Shown: positions 16,229 through 22,945 of the stretch, in pieces | Numbering within the stretch: position 1 is the first letter of the stretch | Layout: each line of letters starts with the position of its first letter | DNA from: Amycolatopsis cihanbeyliensis | Lineage (GTDB): Bacteria; Actinomycetota; Actinomycetes; Mycobacteriales; Pseudonocardiaceae | NCBI RefSeq assembly: GCF_006715045.1 | Contig: NZ_VFML01000001.1 | Span: 5,052,501-5,116,500, forward strand | Length of the DNA stretch: 64,000 bases | Reading direction: 5' to 3' | Translations under genes and position numbers: made by a program | Notes under the pieces: model-generated | What the model saw: the letters and a program-made list of their open reading frames with translations, nothing else | What the model was told of the DNA's origin: nothing | The model's database searches: none

Positions 16229-17329
16229 GTGGACCGGGTGACGCACGGAGCGCGAGGCGATGGTCAGCGGGCGCAGTCCGCACCGTTGCCCCGCAGGTCA
16301 CCGCGTTCCGAGCAGTCCACGGCCAGTTCCTTCGACGACCGCTATCGGCCCGGGCTGCGGCGTACCACGGCGGAGCCCCTGCGGGCCTCCTGGCGACCGA
16401 AGGCCACCGAGGAGGACGCGACCAAGCGCGGCGAGCCCCGCCGCCGGTCGAAGCTGTCCAAGGCGGTCCGGACCTACGGCTGGCGGGTGTACGCCCTGCC
16501 GGTGCTGCTGGTCCTCACCGCGCTGGTGGTGTACGACACCGCGAACAGTGGCGGCGGTGCACCGGCCGAGCAGCAGAGCGCGGAAGGCGTCTCGGCGACC
16601 GGGGGCGGTGAGCCGGTGGTGACCGAGAACAGGGCCGAGCCGGTCGGGCTGGACATCCCCACCGCCGAGCTGCCGGAGGGCGGCGACTACACCCAGGCGG
16701 GCAAGGGCACCTGGCACGTGGTCCCGGTGCCGGAGGGCAGGGGCGAGAAGGTCGGCACCGGCGGCGAACTCTACACCTACGCGGTGGCGGTGGAGGACGG
16801 TATCGACCCGGCCAGCTACGCGGGCGACGACAGCTTCGCCAACTCGGTCGAGGCCACCCTCTCCGACCCGCGGAGCTGGGTCGGCAGCGACGAGATATCC
16901 GTGCAACGGGTGGACAACACCGATCCGCCGCCGGATTTCACGGTGAGCCTGACCAGCCCGGAGACGACGCACCGGCCGGACATGTGCGGGTTCACCATCA
17001 AGTACGAGTCCTCCTGCAACCTCAGCCTGAAGAAGCGGGTGGTGATCAACCTCGCCCGCTGGGTGCGCGGCGGCAAGGCGTTCAACGGCGCCATGACCGA
17101 GTACCGGCAGTACGCCATCAACCACGAGGTCGGTCACGCGTTCGGGAACGGCCACGAGGGCTGCCCCGCCAACGATGAGCTGGCGCCGGTGATGATGCAG
17201 CAGACCTTCGGGGTCTCCAACGACTACGTCGCCGACCTGAACAAGGTCGATCCCAGCAACTACAGTGCCGTGCCGGCGGACGGCAAGGTCTGCCAGCCGA
17301 ACGCCTGGCCGAACCCGCAGGCGGAGTGA
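16229..17329 (+). CDS. DUF3152 protein, metzincin-like zinc motif, membrane anchored
   Basis: GTG at 16229 follows the near -10 hexamer CAGCCT by six bases and is preferred over ATG at 16163, giving 366 residues. A basic cytoplasmic leader leads to one transmembrane helix (about 87-107). A DUF3152 domain fills the extracytoplasmic part. It contains H299-E-V-G-H-A-F-G-N-G-H, an extended HExxHxxGxxH zinc motif, with two nearby Cys pairs. The motif predicts a metalloprotease, though family members are uncharacterised. It precedes moeZ, as in the Rv3207c-Rv3206c pair. Confidence 0.85.
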   Translation: MDRVTHGARGDGQRAQSAPLPRRSPRSEQSTASSFDDRYRPGLRRTTAEPLRASWRPKATEEDATKRGEPRRRSKLSKAVRTYGWRVYALPVLLVLTALVVYDTANSGGGAPAEQQSAEGVSATGGGEPVVTENRAEPVGLDIPTAELPEGGDYTQAGKGTWHVVPVPEGRGEKVGTGGELYTYAVAVEDGIDPASYAGDDSFANSVEATLSDPRSWVGSDEISVQRVDNTDPPPDFTVSLTSPETTHRPDMCGFTIKYESSCNLSLKKRVVINLARWVRGGKAFNGAMTEYRQYAINHEVGHAFGNGHEGCPANDELAPVMMQQTFGVSNDYVADLNKVDPSNYSAVPADGKVCQPNAWPNPQAE

Positions 17330-17339
17330 GCCCCCGGGG

Positions 17340-17356
17340 TGTCCACATGGTGGACA
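17340..17356. promoter_or_regulatory. Perfect hairpin TGTCCAC-ATG-GTGGACA before moeZ
   Basis: Seven-base arms flank a three-base centre, 10 bases after the DUF3152 stop and about 84 bases before the moeZ start. It could be an operator or a small terminator. It also belongs to a recurrent TCCAC...GTGGA word seen elsewhere in the window. Confidence 0.4.
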
Positions 17357-17439
17357 TCCGGAAGAAAGCGGACCGCTCGACGCGTTAGGGATACTAGAGG
17401 CCAACCTGCGCCAGAGACCCGCGCGAGATGGAGGACCCG

Positions 17440-18615
17440 ATGTCAGCACTGCCCCCGCTCGTCGAGCCGGCAGCCGAGCTCACGAAGGACGAGGTGGCCA
17501 GGTACAGCAGGCACCTCATCATCCCGGACGTCGGGATGGAAGGGCAGAAACGGCTGAAGAACGCGAAAGTCCTGGTCATCGGAGCCGGTGGGCTCGGCAG
17601 CCCGGCGCTGCTCTACCTGGCCGCCGCCGGGGTCGGCACCCTCGGGGTGGTCGACTTCGACGTGGTGGACGAGTCCAACCTGCAGCGCCAGGTGATCCAC
17701 GGCCAGTCCGATATCGACAAGCCGAAGGCGGAGTCGGCGCGGGAGTCGGTTGCCGAGGTCAACCCTTTCGTCCAGGTCCGGCTGCACACCGAGCAGCTGA
17801 CCAGCGAGAACGCCTTGGACATCTTCCGTGACTACGACCTGATCCTGGACGGCACGGACAACTTCGCCACCCGGTACCTGGTGAACGACGCCGCCGTGCT
17901 GCTCGGCAAGCCCTACGTGTGGGGCTCGATCTTCCGGTTCGAGGGCCAGGTGAGCGTGTTCTGGGAGGACGCGCCGAACGGGAGGGGCCTGAACTACCGC
18001 GACCTCTACCCGGAGCCGCCGCCTCCCGGCATGGTGCCCTCCTGCGCCGAGGGCGGCGTGCTCGGTGTGCTCTGCGCCTCCATCGGCTCGATCATGGTGA
18101 ACGAGGCGATCAAGCTGATCACCGGGATCGGCGAACCGCTGCTCGGCAGGCTGATCAGCTATGACGCGCTGGAGATGCGCTACCGCGAGGTCAAGGTCCG
18201 CAAGGATCCGGAAACCCCGAAGATCACCGAGCTGATCGACTACGAGGCGTTCTGCGGTGTGGTGAGCGACGAGGCACAGGATGCCGCCTCCGGGCACACC
18301 ATCACCCCCGCCGAGCTGAAGGCCAAGTTCGACTCGGGTGAGGACTTCCAGCTGATCGACGTCCGCGAGCCGCACGAGTACGAGATCGTGAACATCAAGG
18401 GCGCCAAGCTGATCCCGAAGGACCGGATCCTCTCCGGTGAGGCGCTGGCCGAGCTGCCGCAGAACAAGCCGATCGTGCTGCACTGCAAGAGCGGTGGACG
18501 CTCGGCCGAGGCGCTGGCCGCGTTGCACCGGGCCGGGTTCTCCGACGCCAGCCACCTCGGTGGCGGGGTGCTGGCCTGGGCGAACCAGATCGACACCAGT
18601 CTGCCGACATACTGA
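17440..18615 (+). CDS. moeZ: Adenylyltransferase/sulfurtransferase MoeZ
   Basis: ATG at 17440 has GGAGG five bases ahead; the ATG at 17428 lies upstream of that site. The 391 residues combine a ThiF/MoeB domain (about 15-265) and a C-terminal rhodanese domain (about 290-385). Seen motifs are V-I-G-A-G-G-L-G-S (nucleotide binding), D-x-T-D-N-F-A-T-R, and the rhodanese loop L-H-C349-K-S-G-G-R-S with the persulfide cysteine. MoeZ activates ThiS/MoaD-like sulfur carrier proteins for molybdopterin, thiamine and cysteine synthesis. A strong hairpin follows the stop. It would serve cofactor synthesis for molybdoenzymes such as the nitrate reductase at 22.9 kb. Confidence 0.93.
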   Translation: MSALPPLVEPAAELTKDEVARYSRHLIIPDVGMEGQKRLKNAKVLVIGAGGLGSPALLYLAAAGVGTLGVVDFDVVDESNLQRQVIHGQSDIDKPKAESARESVAEVNPFVQVRLHTEQLTSENALDIFRDYDLILDGTDNFATRYLVNDAAVLLGKPYVWGSIFRFEGQVSVFWEDAPNGRGLNYRDLYPEPPPPGMVPSCAEGGVLGVLCASIGSIMVNEAIKLITGIGEPLLGRLISYDALEMRYREVKVRKDPETPKITELIDYEAFCGVVSDEAQDAASGHTITPAELKAKFDSGEDFQLIDVREPHEYEIVNIKGAKLIPKDRILSGEALAELPQNKPIVLHCKSGGRSAEALAALHRAGFSDASHLGGGVLAWANQIDTSLPTY

Positions 18616-18623
18616 GCGCGGCT

Positions 18624-18651
18624 GGGGCCGCGCCTGCCAGGGCGCGGCCCC
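18624..18651 (+). terminator. Strong hairpin after moeZ
   Basis: GGGGCCGCGCC (18624-18634) and GGCGCGGCCCC (18641-18651) form an 11-bp perfect GC stem with a six-base loop, nine bases after the stop. There is no T-run, as is usual in high-GC actinomycetes. Confidence 0.7.
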
Positions 18652-18679
18652 GGCCGTGGATCGACTGGGGGAGACATCC

Positions 18680-19573
18680 ATGAACTGGATCGCCGCGCAT
18701 GCGCACCCGTTGCGCACGCTCGATCCGGAGGCGTCCCTGACCGACCTGCTGCCGCTGGGTGAACTCGTCGGTGACGCGACGATCGTCGCGCTCGGCACCG
18801 CGTCCCGGCTCACCACCGAGCTGTCCGCGGTCGCGCAGCGGATCCTGCGCGTGCTGGTCGAGTGGCACGGATTCCGCACACTGGCGCTGGAAGGCGACGA
18901 GCAGGCCAGCGTCGAGCTGGACCGGTATGTCCGTACCGGCGACGGTGACCTCACGGACCTGCTGTCCGGGGCACGATCGTTCTGGCGCACCGAGGAGATC
19001 CGCGCGGCCGTCCGGTGGGTACGGGAATTCAACCAGGCGCATCCCGAGGACCCGGTCCGGATCGCCCATCCCGAGCGGCCCGCCGATCCGGCGGCGCCAC
19101 TGGGCAGCATGCCGGAGATCGAACGTGGACTGGCCGAGAACACACTCGCCTGGCAGCGGCGTACCGGGGACAAGATCGTCTACTGGGGCGGGATCGCGCA
19201 CACCCTGACCCGGGACTCGCCGCCCGTGGAGCGTGTGAACATGGGCACCCGGCTGCGGGCTGAGTATGGGTGCCGGTACGTCTCGATCGGGCTGACCTTC
19301 CACCACGGCACCGGCGCACAGCCCGTACCCCCGCCGCCACCCGATCACGCCGAGGCGGCGCTCGGTGCGGCCGGGATCGACGCCTACTACCTCGATCTGC
19401 GGGCCGATCCGGACTCGCCCGCCCGCGCCTGGCTGGACGCGCCGACCAGGGCGCGGCTCATCGGCCCGCGTTACGATCCCGAGCTCTACCTCGACGGGGG
19501 ATCGCTCGCCGAGTGGTTCGACGTGCTGGTGTACCTCACCGCAACCACTCCGTTCCATCCTTTGCCGTCCTGA
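18680..19573 (+). CDS. Erythromycin esterase-like protein
   Basis: ATG at 18680, with a purine-rich G-G-G-G-A-G-A site seven bases ahead, gives 297 residues of the Ere/ChaN-like superfamily. The recognisable elements are I-V-A-L-G-T-A-S-R (the usual G-E-x-x-H is altered to G-T-A-S-R), L-A-L-E-G-D-E, and the later Y-W-G-G-I-A-H. Ere enzymes open macrolide lactones, but many relatives have no known antibiotic role, and the changed first motif suggests caution about activity. It lies downstream of the moeZ terminator and converges with the HNH gene. Confidence 0.72.
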   Translation: MNWIAAHAHPLRTLDPEASLTDLLPLGELVGDATIVALGTASRLTTELSAVAQRILRVLVEWHGFRTLALEGDEQASVELDRYVRTGDGDLTDLLSGARSFWRTEEIRAAVRWVREFNQAHPEDPVRIAHPERPADPAAPLGSMPEIERGLAENTLAWQRRTGDKIVYWGGIAHTLTRDSPPVERVNMGTRLRAEYGCRYVSIGLTFHHGTGAQPVPPPPPDHAEAALGAAGIDAYYLDLRADPDSPARAWLDAPTRARLIGPRYDPELYLDGGSLAEWFDVLVYLTATTPFHPLPS

Positions 19574-19596
19574 CGAAGCCGGTCACGGTAACGACG

Positions 19597-20847
19597 TCAG
19601 GTGGTTGTTCCTTCGTGGTGGAGGAGGTTGCGTCTGGGTCTTTGTTTCGGGTGCAGGAAGGTGGGTGGGATGAACTCTGGTAGCCCGTTGCGGATGCGGA
19701 TGTGCCATTCGGTGTGGTGGATCAGGTTGTGGTGATGATGGGGGTATAGCAGTGTCAGGTTGTGTAGTGCGGTCGGGCCGCCGTTGGCCCACAAAGTTAC
19801 GTGGTGTGCTTGGCATTGTTTGGGTTTGCGGCGGTGGCCGGGGAACGTGCACCCGTTGTCTCGCAGGATCAGGGCTCGGCGGATGGTGAGGGGGATGGTG
19901 CGGTGTTTCTGCCCGATGTTCAGGATCTCGCCGGTGCTGCCCAGTAGGGCGGGCGCCACGTAGGTATCGCAGGCTATGCGCCGGATCTGGGTGGCGGAGT
20001 GCGATTCCTGCCCGTGCAGGAGCCCGTGGCCGGTGCCGTGTTTGAGGTCGTCCGGGGTGATCGACACCATGACGGTGACGGGTTCGCCGGGTTCGGTGGG
20101 TCCGTCGTCCGGGCATCGGGCCGCGGCCCGGAGCATGTCGGCGGGCGCGTCGCCTTGCCGCTGGTGTTTGCTGCGCCGGTCGGGTTCCTCGGGGCTGCTG
20201 TGGGGCTTGGCGCGGGGTTCGATCAGGCCGGTCAGCAACGCCGCGGTCTCCGGGTCGAGTTCGAAGGTGCCGCGTAGCCGTCCACCCCGGGTGTCGCGCC
20301 AGTCCAGAAACCGGGCGGGCCGCGTCAGGTCGTGTTCGGTGGGTGGGTTTCCGTCCTGGTTCAGGCGGGCCACGATCTCTCGCCCCAGCGCGGTCACGGT
20401 GTGGGGTTCGTATTCCCGGGCGGCTGTGGTCAGCAGCGCCTCGGCGTGCTCGCGATCGGGCAGGCTCACCGGCTGCGGAAACCTGGCCATGGTGGCGCGG
20501 ATGGCCTCCTCATGTTCGGGCCCGATCGCGCCCTCCGCCACGGCGGCACCCACCTCGGGCAGGTCCGGCTTCAGCGGGGTACCGGTGGGGCCGTGCCGGG
20601 CCACCGCTGTTCGGGCGTGCGTCACCCGTTGCCGGGCGTCATAAGCGTTGATGCGCAGGATCTCCCGCGCCAACACGGCCACATCCCGATACCCCCGCCG
20701 CCCGGCGGTGGTGCGGCCGTCCAACTCCGCCAGGACCGCCACCTCTCGGGCATAGTCCACCCGCCGCCGCTGTTCGATCTCGCCCAGCGCGGCCAGTAGT
20801 TCCTCCTCGCCCATGCGAGAGGTGTCGATGCCGAAAGTCCTGGTCAC
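19597..20847 (-). CDS. DUF222 / HNH endonuclease (13E12 repeat family)
   Basis: GTG at 20847 follows TATCCT by six bases on the minus strand and gives 416 residues; the longer reading to 21027 looks non-coding. An N-terminal DUF222 region (helical, E-I-E-Q-R-R-R-V-D) leads to a C-terminal HNH nuclease with C-T-F-P-G, C-Q-A-H-H-V, W-A-N-G-G-P-T and N-L-T-L-L-Y-P-H-H-H. The family is multicopy and apparently mobile in Actinobacteria; its biological role is unknown. Codons here use more A and T (ttt, gtt, ggt) than neighbours, which suggests more recent acquisition. Confidence 0.88.
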   Translation of the reverse strand: MTRTFGIDTSRMGEEELLAALGEIEQRRRVDYAREVAVLAELDGRTTAGRRGYRDVAVLAREILRINAYDARQRVTHARTAVARHGPTGTPLKPDLPEVGAAVAEGAIGPEHEEAIRATMARFPQPVSLPDREHAEALLTTAAREYEPHTVTALGREIVARLNQDGNPPTEHDLTRPARFLDWRDTRGGRLRGTFELDPETAALLTGLIEPRAKPHSSPEEPDRRSKHQRQGDAPADMLRAAARCPDDGPTEPGEPVTVMVSITPDDLKHGTGHGLLHGQESHSATQIRRIACDTYVAPALLGSTGEILNIGQKHRTIPLTIRRALILRDNGCTFPGHRRKPKQCQAHHVTLWANGGPTALHNLTLLYPHHHHNLIHHTEWHIRIRNGLPEFIPPTFLHPKQRPRRNLLHHEGTTT

Positions 20848-20853
20848 AAAGCC

Positions 20854-20859
20854 AGGATA
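20854..20859 (-). promoter_or_regulatory. Leaderless-type -10 box (TATCCT, minus strand)
   Basis: Read on the minus strand, TATCCT is six bases before the GTG start of the HNH gene and fits TANNNT. Confidence 0.5.
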
Positions 20860-20938
20860 CCGCATACATCGACCACCCGTTCGACCACGATCGAGTGGTT
20901 TGTCGATTCGAGTGGTAGCCGTTCGTGGTCTGCACGCC

Positions 20939-20973
20939 GCTGGCATGCCGGACACCACCTTCGGCATTCCAGC
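20939..20973 (+). promoter_or_regulatory. Imperfect 12-bp stem-loop upstream of purC
   Basis: GCTGGCATGCCG (20939-20950) pairs with CGGCATTCCAGC (20962-20973), one mismatch, 11-base loop. It lies between the divergent HNH and purC starts. It may be a leader structure of purC or a terminator of antisense transcripts. Upstream, 20870-20915 carries several CGACCAC and CGAGTGG words in both orientations that may be regulator sites. Confidence 0.4.
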
Positions 20974-21068
20974 GGGGCACGGGGACCGGTTCGCCCGCCC
21001 GTCGCCGCGTTCCGCGGGCAGCACCACGTACCAGGGGCCTCGACGGTTCGGCCGGTCGTTACCCTCCG

Positions 21069-21091
21069 GTGGTGAGGCCCTTGCTCACCAC
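21069..21091 (+). promoter_or_regulatory. 8-bp hairpin immediately before purC start
   Basis: GTGGTGAG (21069-21076) and CTCACCAC (21084-21091) are perfectly complementary around GCCCTTG. The hairpin ends 17 bases before ATG at 21109, close enough to affect initiation or act as an attenuator. Confidence 0.45.
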
Positions 21092-21108
21092 GTCAGACGG
21101 GATGGTTG

Positions 21109-21954
21109 ATGAAGCACGTGCACTCCGGCAAGGTACGTGACCTGTACGAGCTGGACGGGGACATCCTGCTGGTGGCATCCGACCGGGTCTCGGTCTACGA
21201 CGTGGTGCTACCCACCCCGATTCCGGACAAGGGCGCGTTGTTGACCCAGCTTTCGGTGTGGTGGTTCGACCAGCTCGCCGGGGTGGTGCCCAACCACCTG
21301 CTGTCCGCCATCGACGTGCCGCCGGAGTTCGCGGGCAGGGCGATCCGCTGCCGCCCGCTGACGATGATCGGCGTGGAGTGCATCGCCCGCGGCTACCTGA
21401 CCGGCCTCGGGCTGCGCGAGTACCAGAAGTACGGCACGGTCTCCGGGGTCGAGTTGCCGGATGGCCTCGAGGAGGGCAGCAAGCTGCCTGCGCCGATTTT
21501 CACCCCGACCACGAAGGCCTCCGACGGCGGGCACGACGAGCCGATGACCTTCGCCGAGGTGGTGGACCAGGAAGGCAGGGAGACGGCGGAACGGCTGCGC
21601 GAGCTGACCCTGCGGATCTACACCCAGGGCGCCGAGCGGGCGGCGGCGCGCGGGATCATCGTCGCGGACACGAAGGTGGAGTTCGGCCGGGACGACCAGG
21701 GGGTGCTGACCCTCGGCGACGAGATACTCACCGCGGACTCCTCCCGGTTCTGGCCGGCCGACGAGTGGCAGCCCGGCAAGCCCCAGCAGTCCTTCGACAA
21801 GCAGTTCGTGCGGGACTGGAGCCTCAGCATGGGCTGGGACAAGACCCCGCCGGGACCGGAGCTGCCGGAGGAGATCGTGACCGCGACCCGGGAGCGCTAC
21901 GTCGAGGTGTACGAGCGGATCACCGGCAGGGTCTGGTCGCCGCCCCGGCCCTGA
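21109..21954 (+). CDS. purC: SAICAR synthase (purine biosynthesis)
   Basis: The 281-residue enzyme joins CAIR and aspartate with ATP in de novo purine synthesis. Signatures include S-G-K-V-R-D-L-Y at the very start, V-A-S-D-R-V-S, the G-V-E-C-I-A-R-G-Y-L-T-G loop, T-K-A-S-D-G-G-H-D-E, and D-T-K-V-E-F-G. The length is near the family norm with a short N-terminus. ATG at 21109 is chosen over TTG at 21106; no good Shine-Dalgarno is seen. The gene is not beside other pur genes here. Its leader contains two stem-loops, which may regulate it. Confidence 0.95.
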   Translation: MKHVHSGKVRDLYELDGDILLVASDRVSVYDVVLPTPIPDKGALLTQLSVWWFDQLAGVVPNHLLSAIDVPPEFAGRAIRCRPLTMIGVECIARGYLTGLGLREYQKYGTVSGVELPDGLEEGSKLPAPIFTPTTKASDGGHDEPMTFAEVVDQEGRETAERLRELTLRIYTQGAERAAARGIIVADTKVEFGRDDQGVLTLGDEILTADSSRFWPADEWQPGKPQQSFDKQFVRDWSLSMGWDKTPPGPELPEEIVTATRERYVEVYERITGRVWSPPRP

Positions 21955-22010
21955 ACGCCTGTTCCCGCGCGGCCCACCGCGAGGATCTGCCGGAATGTGC
22001 CCGTCCCGGG

Positions 22011-22016
22011 TACCGT
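22011..22016 (+). promoter_or_regulatory. Leaderless-type -10 box (TACCGT)
   Basis: TACCGT plus six bases precedes GTG at 22023, supporting that start for the TIGR02569 gene. Confidence 0.5.
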
Positions 22017-22022
22017 CTCGCC

Positions 22023-22823
22023 GTGGTCCCCTCCGCAGAGTGCCCGCCGGAGCATGTCGGCACGGCATTCGGCGTGAGCCTGGCGGGGGCTGAGCCGCTG
22101 CCGGACGGTCGCGGCTGGCTGTGCGGGCAGGTCGTGCTCAGCCCGGTCACCGACCGGGCACGGGCGGTATGGCTGGCCGGCACCCTCGCTGCCGTCGGGG
22201 CCGCACCGGACCTGCGGGTCGCCCGCCCGGTACGGGCCACGGACGGCCGCTGGCTGGTCGCGGGCTGGCGGGCGAGCCAGTACGTTTCCGGTGCCCCCGC
22301 GCACCGGCCGGACGACACCGTGCTCGCCGCGGTACGCCTGCACCAGGCCACGGTGGGCCTGCCGAGGCCGGACTTCCTCTCCCGCCGCACGGACATCTCC
22401 ACCGAGGCGGAGCGGGCGGCCTGGGGCGAGCGCGAGCTCGAGTTGGACGAGCACAAGGGTGGTCGCTGGTTCGAGGTGCTGGCCGGGGCGCGCAGGCAGG
22501 TACCGGAGCCGGACCAACTGGTGCACCGGGAGCTGTTCGGCACGGCCCTTTTCGATGGCGACGCGTCACCGGGCATCGTGGACTTCATCCCCTGCTACCG
22601 CCCCGCCGACTGGGGCGCAGCGGTGGTCGCGATCGACGCGCTCGCGTGGGGCGGTGCCGATCCCGGGCTGCTGCGACGCTGGACACACCTGCCGCACTGG
22701 CCGCAGCTGCTGCTGCGCGCCGTGCTGTTCCGGCTGGCGCACCACGCGCTGGACCCGCGCTCCACCAGGGAGTCCCTGGATGGGCTGCTGGGCGCCGTGC
22801 GGCAGGTCAGCGACCTGGTGTAG
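22023..22823 (+). CDS. TIGR02569 family actinobacterial protein
   Basis: The 266 residues match, by memory of the family, the single-copy actinobacterial TIGR02569 group, which is distantly kinase/phosphotransferase-like. Typical elements are Q-V-V-L-S-P-V-T-D-R-A-R-A-V-W, R-V-A-R-P-V-R-A-T-D-G-R-W and V-A-G-W-R-A-S, then L-V-H-R-E-L-F-G and a late I-V-D-F-I-P-C-Y-R-P that could be a degenerate catalytic and metal-binding loop. The function is unknown. A TANNNT hexamer six bases before GTG marks the start. It was placed near moeZ and helicase genes in mycobacteria as I recall; here an HNH gene and purC intervene. Confidence 0.75.
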   Translation: MVPSAECPPEHVGTAFGVSLAGAEPLPDGRGWLCGQVVLSPVTDRARAVWLAGTLAAVGAAPDLRVARPVRATDGRWLVAGWRASQYVSGAPAHRPDDTVLAAVRLHQATVGLPRPDFLSRRTDISTEAERAAWGERELELDEHKGGRWFEVLAGARRQVPEPDQLVHRELFGTALFDGDASPGIVDFIPCYRPADWGAAVVAIDALAWGGADPGLLRRWTHLPHWPQLLLRAVLFRLAHHALDPRSTRESLDGLLGAVRQVSDLV

Positions 22824-22891
22824 CTCGCTCACCGGGAGCGCGGCCGACTGCCAGTGCAATGTCGCATGCCTGAAACACGCGGGCACTTTCG

Positions 22892-22921
22892 GGTAACACG
22901 AGCTACCTAACGTCGGGTACC
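22892..22921. promoter_or_regulatory. Triplicated GGTA/TACC motif upstream of nitrate reductase
   Basis: GGTA (22892-22895), TACC (22904-22907) and GGTACC (22916-22921) recur at 12-base steps just before the Shine-Dalgarno of the nitrate reductase gene. The first pair is an inverted repeat with an 8-base spacer. It could be a site for NnaR or GlnR, but it does not match a full GlnR box. Confidence 0.4.
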
Positions 22922-22945
22922 GCCGCCGATGAGCTGGAGGTATCC

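Noticed and set aside
19569..19601. CCTGACG/CGTCAGG stem as a bidirectional terminator between the Ere-like and HNH genes
   Set aside because: The stem is only seven bases with a 19-base loop and overlaps both stop codons. I consider it too weak to list as a feature.
22880..22945. Full GlnR box (two a-b pairs) before the nitrate reductase gene
   Set aside because: Only GTAAC fits the a-site. The following five-mers are TACCT and GGTAC rather than GaAAC, so a complete box is not present on either strand.
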